DNA from: JANQIO01 sp036351375
Lineage (GTDB): Bacteria > Pseudomonadota > Gammaproteobacteria > Pseudomonadales > Halieaceae
DNA: 64,000 nt
Direction of reading: 5' to 3'
Assembly: GCA_036351375.1 (NCBI GenBank)
Contig: JAZBOY010000100.1
Span: 1-64,000, forward strand
Part shown: positions 25,252-36,619 of the stretch, one piece after another
Layout: each line of letters starts with the position of its first letter
Position numbering within the stretch: position 1 is the first letter of the stretch
Program-made: the position numbers and the translations under genes
The notes under the pieces: model-generated
Told to the model about the DNA's origin: nothing
What the model saw: the letters and a program-made list of their open reading frames with translations, nothing else
Databases searched by the model: none

Positions 25252-26136
25252 ATGGAAATTGTCGCCGCGCTGAATCAGCAGCCGTTGCTGCTGTATGTGT
25301 TCCTGCTGTTGCTGGGCATGACGGTCGGCAGCTTCCTCAACGTCGTGATTTATCGTATCCCGGCGATGATCGAGCGCGAAGAGCATGCCTACTGCACTGC
25401 CCTGCTGGAGGGCGGTGAGCCGCCTGAGCAGGAGCCCTTCAACCTGGCCACTCCCGGTTCGCGCTGCCCCCACTGCGGCCACGCAATCAGACCCTGGGAG
25501 AACATCCCGGTGATCAGCTGGCTGCTGCTGCGCGGTCGCTGCAGCAGTTGCCAGGCTGGCATTTCCATTCGCTACCCGCTCATCGAGGCCAGCTGCGGCG
25601 CACTGACGGTGCTGCTTGGATTACAGTTTGGCGGCCTGAGCGCAGCGCTGGGTATGGCCCTGCTGTTCACCTGGGCCCTGCTGGCGCTCACCATGATCGA
25701 CATTGACACCATGCTGCTGCCGGACGCCATCACCCTGCCGCTGATGTGGCTGGGGCTGCTCGTCAACCTGTTCGGACTGTTTGCACCGCTGCAGGACGCG
25801 GTGATCGGCGCCATGGCCGGCTACGGCGTTTTGTGGAGCGTGTTCTGGCTGTTCAAGCTGTTCACCGGCAAGGAAGGCATGGGCTATGGCGATTTCAAAC
25901 TCCTCGCCGCCCTCGGCGCCTGGCTCGGCTGGCAGGCACTGCCGATGATCATCCTGCTGTCTTCTTTCGTCGGCGCGGTGCTGGGCATCCTGGTGATGGC
26001 GCTGCAAAAGCGCGGCAAGGATGTTCCCATTCCCTTCGGTCCCTACCTGGCCATCGCCGGCTGGATCGCCCTGGTCTGGGGTAACGACATCATGGCCTGG
26101 TACTGGGCCAACTTCACCACCGTTACGGTCAGCTAG
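25252..26136 (+). CDS. pilD: Prepilin peptidase / N-methyltransferase PilD
   Basis: 294 residues from ATG 25252; the frame is open further upstream inside pilC but without family similarity. The N-terminal GMTVGSFLNVVIYRIP and a zinc-binding CPHCG...CSSCQ form the cytoplasmic methylase-side domain. The peptidase aspartates are in LTMIDIDTMLLPD and GYGDFKLLAALGAW (TFPP family). About eight membrane helices. It cuts the PilA leader after Gly and methylates Phe1, and may also serve type II secretion pseudopilins. It lies 40 bp after pilC and 5 bp before coaE. Confidence 0.96.
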   Translation: MEIVAALNQQPLLLYVFLLLLGMTVGSFLNVVIYRIPAMIEREEHAYCTALLEGGEPPEQEPFNLATPGSRCPHCGHAIRPWENIPVISWLLLRGRCSSCQAGISIRYPLIEASCGALTVLLGLQFGGLSAALGMALLFTWALLALTMIDIDTMLLPDAITLPLMWLGLLVNLFGLFAPLQDAVIGAMAGYGVLWSVFWLFKLFTGKEGMGYGDFKLLAALGAWLGWQALPMIILLSSFVGAVLGILVMALQKRGKDVPIPFGPYLAIAGWIALVWGNDIMAWYWANFTTVTVS

Positions 26137-26141
26137 CGCCC

Positions 26142-26771
26142 GTGGAGCCCAACCCACCGGTCGTCGGCATTACCGGCGGCATCGGCAGCGGCAAGACCGC
26201 GGTAACCGAACAACTGCAGCAGCTGGGCATTGTCGTGGTGGATGCTGACATGGCGTCCAGGGTCATCATGGAGCCAGGGCGACCGGCGCTGGCCGCCGTG
26301 GCCGAGCGCTTTGGTGATGACATCCTGCTACCCGATGGCCAGCTCGACCGCGCCGCACTGCGCCGCATCGTGTTCGCAGACCCGCAACAGCGGCGCTGGC
26401 TGGAGCAGCTTACCCACCCGCTGATCGGCGAGGAAATCCTGCGTCAGCTGTCGGCTGCGGAGTCGCCCTACGTGGTGTTGTCCTCGCCGCTACTGCTGGA
26501 AACACAACAGAAGGACCTGTGCCGGTGGATCGTGGTGGTGGATGTCCCCGAGGCGGTGCAGCTCGCACGCACCATGCGCCGGGATGACAATGACGAGGGC
26601 CAGGTACGCCGCATCATGGCCGCGCAGCTGGCGCGCACGGAACGATTGGCGGGTGCCGACGCGGTAATTGACAACAGCGGTAGCCTGGAAGATCTGCAGG
26701 CACAGGTGACTGCGCTGCACGCTGACCTGATGAGACGCTTCGCCGGCACGCCCCCGCAGGCTGAGGACTAG
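26142..26771 (+). CDS. coaE: Dephospho-CoA kinase
   Basis: 209 residues. P-loop VGITGGIGSGKTAVTEQL, the dephospho-CoA site DADMASRVI and VLSSPLLLE, and the C-terminal ADAVIDNSGSLEDLQAQV are typical. It phosphorylates dephospho-CoA in the last step of CoA synthesis. GTG start (26142), five bases after the pilD stop; the pilD-coaE link is common in gammaproteobacteria. It converges on mutT with only 2 bp between the stops and no terminator that I can see. Confidence 0.96.
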   Translation: MEPNPPVVGITGGIGSGKTAVTEQLQQLGIVVVDADMASRVIMEPGRPALAAVAERFGDDILLPDGQLDRAALRRIVFADPQQRRWLEQLTHPLIGEEILRQLSAAESPYVVLSSPLLLETQQKDLCRWIVVVDVPEAVQLARTMRRDDNDEGQVRRIMAAQLARTERLAGADAVIDNSGSLEDLQAQVTALHADLMRRFAGTPPQAED

Positions 26772-26773
26772 AA

Positions 26774-27163
26774 CTAGAGCGCCAGGCAGGCGTCGACAAT
26801 GGGCTGGTTGGCCGCGGGAAAATCGTAGTTCGTCAACGCCGCCGGCGCGCACCAGGCCAGGGGCTGACCTTCCCGCCCCATAGGCTCGCCATGGAAACCG
26901 TCGATCACCCACACGTCCAGGAACACCTGCTTGTCGGCATAGTCGTGATGTACTTCCAGCAGGGCGCGACAGGAAGTCACGCGAATTCCCAGCTCTTCCT
27001 GCAGCTCCCGATCCAGCGCGGCCTGCACTGTCTCACCGGCTTCCACCTTGCCGCCGGGAAACTCCCACAACCCGCCCTGATGGGCATCCACCGGGCGCTT
27101 GCTGATAAGAATATTGCCGTCCGGGCCGAGGATAACGCCCACTGCCACGTGTACCCGCGACAT
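26774..27163 (-). CDS. mutT: 8-oxo-dGTP diphosphatase MutT (Nudix)
   Basis: 129 residues. The Nudix box is complete: GGKVEAGE, then RELQEELGI with the metal-binding Glu residues. VHVAVGVIL.PDGNILISKRP at the N-terminus is MutT-like. It removes 8-oxo-dGTP from the nucleotide pool. Its ATG overlaps the argJ stop by one base, closing the minus-strand run secA-argJ-mutT as in Pseudomonas relatives. Confidence 0.95.
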   Translation of the reverse strand: MSRVHVAVGVILGPDGNILISKRPVDAHQGGLWEFPGGKVEAGETVQAALDRELQEELGIRVTSCRALLEVHHDYADKQVFLDVWVIDGFHGEPMGREGQPLAWCAPAALTNYDFPAANQPIVDACLAL

Positions 27164-28360
27164 CAGGTGCGGTACTCCGCGTTGATGCGCACGTAGTCGT
27201 AAGACAGGTCGCTGGTCCAGACGTTGGCAGACTGCTCGCCACGCTGCAGCAACACCTGTATATGGATATCGTCAGCGGCCATGGCGGCGGCGCCCTGCTC
27301 CTCGGTGTAGCCCGCGGCGCGCCCCCCGGCTTCTGCAATCAGCACACCGTTAATGCGCAGTTCCACGCGGTCGACATCGAGCTCAGGCACGTCAGCCCGG
27401 CCTATGGCGGCCAGCAGGCGCCCCCAGTTGGGGTCACTGGCAAACAGCGCCGTTTTCACCAGGGGCGAATGGGCAATCGTGTATGCCACTTCCAGCGCCT
27501 CGGCTTCGCTCGCCGCCTGTGCGACCTCCACCGTTACGAATTTGCTGGCGCCCTCGCCGTCGCGTACCAGGGCGTGGGCCAGCTCCAGCGCCAGCGATGC
27601 CAGCGCCTCATGCAACATCGGCAGGCGCGGGTCTGCAGGGTCAGAGATTTCCGGCACGCCAGCGACGCCGGTAGCCACCAGCATGGCGGCATCATTGGTG
27701 GAAGTGTCGCCGTCCACCGTTACCCGGTTAAAGCTGTGGTCAACCACCTCGGTCCAGAGTGACTGCAGGAGCGGTGCTGCCACAGCGACGTCGGTGGCCA
27801 GGAAGGCAAGCATGGTGGCCATGTTGGGCTTGATCATGCCGGCGCCCTTGGCCATCCCGGTAAGCGTCACTGGAACGCCGTCCAGTTCTATCTGCCGCGA
27901 CGCGGCCTTGGGCCGGGTATCGGTGGTCATGATGCCCTCGGCGGCAGCCAGCCACTGGGCCTCGGCCAGGCCGTCGAGGGCGGCCGGCAGCGCCTTGGTG
28001 ATGGTGTTGACCGGGAGCGGCTCGCCGATGACGCCGGTGGAAAATGGCAACACGGAATCGGTAGTCACCCCGGCAGCCTCCGCCAGGGCCCGGCAACAGG
28101 CCAGCGCATCGGCGCGCCCGGCTTCACCAGTGCCGGCGTTGGCATTGCCGGTATTGACCAGGAAGTAGCGCGGTAAGGCCGTCTGCAGGTGATGCCGCGC
28201 TACCTGCACCGGTGCAGCACAGAAAGCGTTGCGGGTAAAAGTGGCAGCGACCCTGGCACCCTCGGCCAGTTCCAGTATTACCAGGTCGAGCCGTCCCGGC
28301 GTCTTGATGCCGGCGCTGACGGCGGCGAGGCGCAGCCCGGCCACCGGCAGCACGGCCGCC

Positions 28361-28374
<14 letters not shown>
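27163..28374 (-). CDS. argJ: Bifunctional ornithine acetyltransferase / N-acetylglutamate synthase ArgJ
   Basis: 403 residues from ATG 28374, which lies within the last codons of secA. The longer frame reads through secA and is not supported. The self-cleavage site KGAGMIKPNMATML is intact, with the Thr that becomes the N-terminal nucleophile of the beta chain. FSTGVIGEPLP and TVDGDTSTND are also conserved. It recycles the acetyl group from N-acetylornithine to glutamate in arginine synthesis. It is translationally coupled to both secA and mutT. Confidence 0.97.
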
Positions 28375-31099
<2,725 letters not shown>

Positions 31100-31187
31100 G
31101 GGACCCGTTCGCAATAGGTTTGGGGGTATATGGGGACGCCGAACGGATTTTCATCCGCCCGGCCGGGATTTTAACTGGAAATGGAGG

Positions 31188-32114
31188 TCAGCGCCGGGTG
31201 CGGCGCACGTAAGTTGCGGGGTCGACGGGACGACCGTTCTTGTAGACCTCGTAATGCACATGCGGGCCGGTAGAACGGCCGCTGGAACCCATGTGCGCGA
31301 TCACCTGGCCCTTGCTGACGATATCGCCAACCTTGACCAGGTTTTCCTTGTTGTGGGCGTAGCGGGTGGAGTAGCCACCGCCGTGGTTGATCTCTACCAT
31401 TTCGCCGTAGCCGTAGCGCTCACCGGACCAGGTCACGACCCCGCCGGCGACAGCCACGATGTCGGAGCCCAGCTTGCCGGCAAAGTCCACGCCCTGGTGC
31501 CAGTCGGCCCGACCCGTAAAGGGATCCTTGCGCTGGCCAAAGCGCGATGACATCCAGCCCTTTGTGATAGGACGGCCGGACAGGTAGATATCTTTCTGCA
31601 GCTGACGGTTGGACAGCACCGCCTGCAGGAAATCGAGTTGCTGCTCACGATCGGCGATACGGGCTTCCAGATCGCTCATTTCCGCGGCCAGGGTGGAAGG
31701 CGCGGCAGCCAGCAGCTCACCGTTCTCGCCGGTATTGAGCGGCCCGCCCAGTGCCGGCGTGGCGCTGAAGTCAAATTCGCCGTCGTCGAGGCCGGCCAGA
31801 CCGGTCAGGCGGCTGCCCATGGCGTCAAGGCGCACCAGGCGCGCTTCCATTTCAGCGACGTTCAGGGAGATAGACTGCAGGCGACGCTCGGCATCGGCGC
31901 GCAGTTCGGCGATGGCCTCGTTCTGGGCCTCGACCTCATCCTGCAGCGGTGCCAGCGACTGGGGCACGCCCGCTGACTGGGCGATCTGGTATCCGAGACC
32001 CACCATGCCAAGGGGCAGGCCGATCGCGCACAGTGACAATACTGTGCGAGACCACTTCCCGAGCGCGATAACCCGGGAGGCTCCTAGCCTCTTGTCAACG
32101 AGAATGATCTTCAT
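31188..32114 (-). CDS. M23 family metallopeptidase, murein endopeptidase-like
   Basis: 308 residues. One N-terminal membrane helix (LSLCAIGLPLGMVGLGYQIA, about residues 28-47), a coiled-coil stretch (about 60-160), then a LytM/M23 domain. The zinc ligands are in WHQGVDFAG (HxxxD) and GPHVHYEVYKNGRPVDP (HxH). It probably cuts peptide cross-links in the periplasm or is an activator of amidases. Its place between ftsZ and secA is known in many gammaproteobacteria. ATG start at 32114. A strong hairpin separates it from ftsZ, so it likely has its own promoter. Confidence 0.92.
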   Translation of the reverse strand: MKIILVDKRLGASRVIALGKWSRTVLSLCAIGLPLGMVGLGYQIAQSAGVPQSLAPLQDEVEAQNEAIAELRADAERRLQSISLNVAEMEARLVRLDAMGSRLTGLAGLDDGEFDFSATPALGGPLNTGENGELLAAAPSTLAAEMSDLEARIADREQQLDFLQAVLSNRQLQKDIYLSGRPITKGWMSSRFGQRKDPFTGRADWHQGVDFAGKLGSDIVAVAGGVVTWSGERYGYGEMVEINHGGGYSTRYAHNKENLVKVGDIVSKGQVIAHMGSSGRSTGPHVHYEVYKNGRPVDPATYVRRTRR

Positions 32115-32300
32115 TTTGGCGGTCGATATCCCCAGAAAGCGTGAATATTCGCATAAGTGTTTGTGAAATACTACGACTTAAAAGACGCCCTGTGACCTGC
32201 CAAAGCCACTGAAAACCCACGAAATTTGGGCGTTTTGGGACCTTATTCACATAACTGGAGCGCTTACTAGCGTTTTTCGGGCGCTTTCGGGGTTAATTCG

Positions 32301-32343
32301 CGCGGAAAAATGAAAATGGCCGGGTTGCGAACGCAACCCGGCC
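32301..32343 (-). terminator. Intrinsic terminator after ftsZ
   Basis: On the minus strand an 11-bp perfect stem GGCCGGGTTGC-GTTC-GCAACCCGGCC is followed by ATTTTCATTTTTCC. It lies about 120 bp after the ftsZ stop and ends the division operon. The rest of the 347-bp gap (32115-32461) shows no gene. The spacer 32344-32461 is very GC-rich with small palindromes. The part nearest the M23 gene has no strong promoter match. Confidence 0.85.
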
Positions 32344-32461
32344 ACGCGGCAGCGGTCCGGTCAAGGCAAGGGGTCAGCCTGGGCCGACCCGCCGCCGCGG
32401 GGTCGAGCTGGCCCGGCCCGTCAGGGCCGTTCCGAAACGAACAGCGGGGCCTGGCCGGGCC

Positions 32462-33619
32462 TCAGTCTGCCTGGCGTCGCAGGAAGGCCGGAATGTCGAA
32501 GTAGTCCTCCTGGCCCACTGCGGCTGCCAACCCGGTCTCTACCGCCGCTTCCGCGGATGCCGGACGCTCCTCGGTTACCGCCCGGCGCCGGACCGGCGCT
32601 TCCGCCGGATCGACCTGCTTCGGCGCGCTGTCGACCACCTGCAGCGGCGCTGCCCTGACCGCCTCGGAGCCGAGGCCGGTCGCCACTACCGTCACCTTGA
32701 GGTCATCTGCCATATCCGGGTCGATCACCGTGCCAACGACTACCGTGGCATTGTCGGAGGCGAACTCTTCCACGGCGTCACCTACCTCAGAGAATTCACC
32801 CAGCGACAGGTCGAGACCTGCGGTGATGTTCACCAGGATGCCGCGAGCACCCTCCAGGTTGATGTCCTCCAGCAGCGGGCTGCGGATTGCCGCCTCGGCA
32901 GCCTCGCGGGCGCGGTTCTCACCGCGGGCGGCGCCGGTGCCCATCATCGCCATGCCCATTTCGGACATCACGGTGCGAACGTCAGCGAAGTCGACGTTGA
33001 TCATGCCGGGACGGATGATCAGGTCAGCGATGCCCTGAACAGCGCCCAGCAACACGTCGTTGGCTTCCTTGAAGGCTTCCAGCAGCGAGGTGCTCTTGCC
33101 CAGCACTTCCAACAATTTCTCGTTGGGAATGGTGATCAGAGAATCCACATGATCCTGCAGCTCCTTCATGCCCTCATTGGCAATCGCCGTGCGCTTCTTG
33201 CCCTCGAAAATGAACGGCCTGGTGACGACTGCCACTGTCAGGATGCCCATCTCGCGAGCCACCTCTGCCACCACCGGGGCGGCGCCGGTGCCCGTGCCAC
33301 CACCCATGCCGGCTGTGATGAACACCATGTCGGCGCCGCGCAGTGCATCGGCGATGCGATCGCGGTCCTCCATGGCGGCGGCGCGACCGATGTCCGGGTT
33401 GGCACCGGCACCCAGGCCCTTGGTGATATCACCGCCCAGTTGCAGCACCGTGCGGGCAGCCACATCGTTCAGCGCCTGGGCATCCGTGTTGGCACAGATG
33501 AAATCAACACCATCAACCTGGTTATCGATCATGTGGCGAACGGCGTTGCCACCGCCGCCCCCTACACCGATCACCTTGATGACGGCACTCTCTGGTACGT
33601 TGTCGATCAGTTCAAACAT
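32462..33619 (-). CDS. ftsZ: Cell division GTPase FtsZ
   Basis: 385 residues from ATG 33619 (MFELIDN), preceded by GGGGAG; the frame upstream lacks similarity. The tubulin signature GGGTGTGAAP and the T7 loop NVDFADVRTVM are intact. The C-terminal peptide DYFDIPAFLRRQAD, which binds FtsA and ZipA, is joined by a variable Ala/Glu-rich linker. FtsZ polymerises into the Z-ring. It is last in the dcw operon, 73 bp after ftsA. Confidence 0.98.
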   Translation of the reverse strand: MFELIDNVPESAVIKVIGVGGGGGNAVRHMIDNQVDGVDFICANTDAQALNDVAARTVLQLGGDITKGLGAGANPDIGRAAAMEDRDRIADALRGADMVFITAGMGGGTGTGAAPVVAEVAREMGILTVAVVTRPFIFEGKKRTAIANEGMKELQDHVDSLITIPNEKLLEVLGKSTSLLEAFKEANDVLLGAVQGIADLIIRPGMINVDFADVRTVMSEMGMAMMGTGAARGENRAREAAEAAIRSPLLEDINLEGARGILVNITAGLDLSLGEFSEVGDAVEEFASDNATVVVGTVIDPDMADDLKVTVVATGLGSEAVRAAPLQVVDSAPKQVDPAEAPVRRRAVTEERPASAEAAVETGLAAAVGQEDYFDIPAFLRRQAD

Positions 33620-33691
33620 TTCTTGTTTCTCCCCTTTCCATAATATGGCGGTGCTTGCACCACCCCTTACCACTTACGGCCTCTCGGCCAT

Positions 33692-34930
33692 CTAAAAATT
33701 GTTCTTGAACCAGCCCTTCACCCGCTCCAGCAGGCTCGGTTCGACCGGTCCTCGCGCCGCCGGCCGCGGTACGCTGTCGTCCTGGCGCGCGGCCCCGTAC
33801 TGCAGCAGGCCCACACCGGTGGAATAGATCGGGTTGCGAACTATGTCAGTCAGCCCGGTCACCGCCTGCGGGAAACCCACCCGCACCGGCATGTGGAAGA
33901 TCTCCTCGGCCAGCTCCACCACGCCTTCCATTTTCGAAGTACCGCCGGTGAGTACGATGCCCGCGGGCACCAGGTCCTCAAAACCGGAGCGCCGCAGTTC
34001 CGCCTGTACCAGGGTGAACAGCTCGTCGTAGCGCGGCTCAACCACCTCTGCCAGGGCCTGGCGCGAGAGGTCGCGCGGCGCCCGGTCACCGACGCTGGGC
34101 ACCTTGATGGTTTCGTCGGCCCCGGCCAGCTGGGTCAGCGCGCAGGCGTACTTGATCTTGATTTCCTCGGCGTGCTGGGTCGGGGTGCGCAGCGCCATGG
34201 CGATATCGTTGGTGACCTGGTCGCCGGCAATCGGGATCACACCGGTATGGCGAATGGAGCCCTCGGTGAAGATGGCGATGTCGGTGGTACCGCCGCCGAT
34301 ATCCACCAGGCAGACGCCCAGCTCCTTCTCGTCCTCGGTGAGCACCGCGTAGCTGGAGGCGAGCTGCTCGAGGATGATGTCCTCGACGTCGAGGCCGCAG
34401 CGGCGGATACACTTCTCGATGTTCTGTGAGGCATTGGTGGCGCAGGTCACCAGGTGCACCTTGGCCTCCAGGCGCACGCCGGACATACCCAGGGGTTCCT
34501 TGATGCCCTCCTGGCTGTCGATAACGTATTCCTGGGGCAGGATGTGCAGCACCCGCTGGTCGGCGGGAATGGCCACGGCCTGTGCCGCGTCGATTACCCG
34601 CTCCACGTCCAGGGCGTAGACCTCGCGATCGCGGATCGCCACGATGCCGTGACTATTGAGGCTGCGGATATGGCTGCCGGCGATGCCGACGTAAACCGAG
34701 TGAATCTGGCAGCCGGCCATCAGCTCTGCCTCTTCCACTGCGCGCTGGATCGACTGCACCGTGGATTCGATGTTTACCACCACGCCCTTCTTCAGTCCCT
34801 TGCTGGGGTGCGAGCCGATGCCCACCACTTCGATCGTGCCGTCACCGGCAATCTCGCCAACGATGGCAACGACCTTGGAGGTGCCTATATCCAGCCCCAC
34901 GATCATCTTCCGGTCCTGTGCGCTCCCCAT
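33692..34930 (-). CDS. ftsA: Cell division protein FtsA
   Basis: 412 residues of actin-like ATPase fold: IVGLDIGTSKVVAIVG (phosphate 1), LVDIGGGTTDIAIF (phosphate 2) and GIVLTGGTSKMEGV (adenosine). The C-terminal amphipathic helix LLERVKGWFKNNF tethers FtsZ filaments to the membrane. ATG 34930 with a GAGGGG Shine-Dalgarno. It follows ftsQ by 19 bp. Confidence 0.97.
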   Translation of the reverse strand: MGSAQDRKMIVGLDIGTSKVVAIVGEIAGDGTIEVVGIGSHPSKGLKKGVVVNIESTVQSIQRAVEEAELMAGCQIHSVYVGIAGSHIRSLNSHGIVAIRDREVYALDVERVIDAAQAVAIPADQRVLHILPQEYVIDSQEGIKEPLGMSGVRLEAKVHLVTCATNASQNIEKCIRRCGLDVEDIILEQLASSYAVLTEDEKELGVCLVDIGGGTTDIAIFTEGSIRHTGVIPIAGDQVTNDIAMALRTPTQHAEEIKIKYACALTQLAGADETIKVPSVGDRAPRDLSRQALAEVVEPRYDELFTLVQAELRRSGFEDLVPAGIVLTGGTSKMEGVVELAEEIFHMPVRVGFPQAVTGLTDIVRNPIYSTGVGLLQYGAARQDDSVPRPAARGPVEPSLLERVKGWFKNNF

Positions 34931-34949
34931 GAGCCCCTCTCCCTCGGTC

Positions 34950-35705
34950 CTAGGTCTCTTGTTTTTTATCTGTCAGCCAGGCCACCGCCGCGCCCTGGCT
35001 GTAGCGCAGGTCGACCCGCGCCAGTTCATCCCGGCGCGCGGCCAGCCGCGCCCGATAGATGGATGTCAGTCGTGTGAGCTTTTCGTCGAGCCCATCACGA
35101 CCGAATACCAGTTCACCGCCGCCTTCCAGCTGTGCGGTCAAGCCGCCCCGGGAACTCATCTGCAGCGCAGTCACCTTGAGGCCCAATGGCTGCAGCTGTT
35201 CCTGTACCTTGCGGTAGCGATTCATCAACTCAGCCTGGCTTCCCTCCGGTCCGCTCAGGGTCGGCAGGCCAGCCAGCGGCTGGACATTGCCCGGGCGGAA
35301 CACCTCGCCGGCATGATTGAGGTAGGCGTCGTCGCGCCAGTGCGCAATCGGACGCTGCTCAACCACCTGCACCTCGATGCTGTCGGGCCACTGGCGCCGG
35401 ACCACGGCGCGGTGCACCCAGGGCAGCGACTCCAGCGGCTCGCGTACGGTCTGCAAGTCCAGCCACAGGAAACCGCCGCTCAGCGAATCACTGATGACCG
35501 CCATCAATTCATCCCGCGACAGCTGCTGCATCTCCCCGCTCACCACTACCCGGTTTACGGGCAGCGACAGCAGTTGCCAGCCGGCCAGCGCAACCAGCGC
35601 CAGCAGGCCGCAACCAACAGCGCCGGCGACAATCCGCCGCAGCCAGATCCCGCCGCCGGTGCTGCGGGGCTGTGCTTTCATCTTGCGGGTCGCACCAGTC
35701 GCCAT
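34950..35705 (-). CDS. ftsQ: Cell division protein FtsQ
   Basis: 251 residues. Short basic cytoplasmic tail, one membrane helix (LRRIVAGAVGCGLLALVALA, about 22-41), a POTRA domain beginning VNRVVVSGEMQQLSRDEL, then the beta domain with LPWVHRAVVRRQWPDSIEV and QRPIAHWRDDAYLNHAGEVF. It links FtsLB to the early divisome and restrains septal synthesis. Its ATG overlaps the ddl stop by one base (TAATG). Confidence 0.95.
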   Translation of the reverse strand: MATGATRKMKAQPRSTGGGIWLRRIVAGAVGCGLLALVALAGWQLLSLPVNRVVVSGEMQQLSRDELMAVISDSLSGGFLWLDLQTVREPLESLPWVHRAVVRRQWPDSIEVQVVEQRPIAHWRDDAYLNHAGEVFRPGNVQPLAGLPTLSGPEGSQAELMNRYRKVQEQLQPLGLKVTALQMSSRGGLTAQLEGGGELVFGRDGLDEKLTRLTSIYRARLAARRDELARVDLRYSQGAAVAWLTDKKQET

Positions 35706-36619
35706 TACGCCTCCAGGCTCAGGCAGGCAATGCGGCCCACCAGCTCATCGAATTCAATGCCACGGGCGGCAGCCGCCATCGGCACCAGGCTGTGATCGGT
35801 CATGCCCGGCACGGTATTCACTTCCAGCAGGTAAAAGCTGTCGTCGGCATCACGCATGAAATCGACCCGGCCCCATACCCGACAGCCCAGCGAATCGAAA
35901 GCGGCCTTTGCCAGAGAGGCGAGCTCTTTCTCATCCTCCGGCGCCAGGCCGCAGGGACAGAGATAGCGAGTGCTGTCGGACAGGTACTTGGCCTCGTAGT
36001 CATAGAAATCGTTGTCAGTCTCAACGCAGATGGCCGGCAGGACCTCGTCACCGAGGATCGCCACCGTGTACTCGGGGCCACGGATCAGGCGCTCTGCGAT
36101 CAGCGGGCCGTACTGCCGACAGTCGCGCCAGGCAGAGGCCAACTCCTCGGCGCTTGTCACGCCGCGGGTGCCGATACTGGAGCCCCCCGCTGCCGGCTTG
36201 ACGAAGGCTGCACCCATGGCATCCATCACCGCCTGCCAGTCGGTATGTTCCCCGAGCGCCACAAAGCTCTGGGTAGGCAGGCCCAGGCTGCCCCACAGCT
36301 GCTTGCTGCGAGGCTTGTCCATGGCCAGTGCCGAGGCCAGTACCCCTGAGCCGGTGTAGGGCAAGCCCAGGGTTTCCAGCATGCCCTGCACGGTGCCGTC
36401 TTCGCCGTCGGCGCCGTGCAGCGCTATAAACACCAGCTGCGTGTCGGCGAGCTGTGCCCACCACGCCCGCTCGGCGGTATCAATCGAGGTAACGCGGGCG
36501 CCCAGTGCGGTGAGCGCCCGGGCGATGGCGCCGCCGCTGTTCAGCGACACGTCGCGCTCCGGGGAGTTGCCGCCCAGCAGCACGGTGACGGTCATATCAG
36601 CCAGCTTTGCGAGCTTCAC
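35705..36619 (-). CDS. ddlB: D-alanine--D-alanine ligase
   Basis: 304 residues, ATP-grasp fold: VTVLLGGNSPERDVSLNSG at the start, LHGADGEDGTVQGMLE, FVKPAAGGSSIGT and the metal site YLLEVNTVPGMTDHS. It makes the D-Ala-D-Ala dipeptide used by MurF. GTG start at 36619, overlapping the murC stop as GTGA. The dcw placement marks it as DdlB. murB, which sits here in some bacteria, is absent from this cluster. Confidence 0.96.
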   Translation of the reverse strand: MKLAKLADMTVTVLLGGNSPERDVSLNSGGAIARALTALGARVTSIDTAERAWWAQLADTQLVFIALHGADGEDGTVQGMLETLGLPYTGSGVLASALAMDKPRSKQLWGSLGLPTQSFVALGEHTDWQAVMDAMGAAFVKPAAGGSSIGTRGVTSAEELASAWRDCRQYGPLIAERLIRGPEYTVAILGDEVLPAICVETDNDFYDYEAKYLSDSTRYLCPCGLAPEDEKELASLAKAAFDSLGCRVWGRVDFMRDADDSFYLLEVNTVPGMTDHSLVPMAAAARGIEFDELVGRIACLSLEA

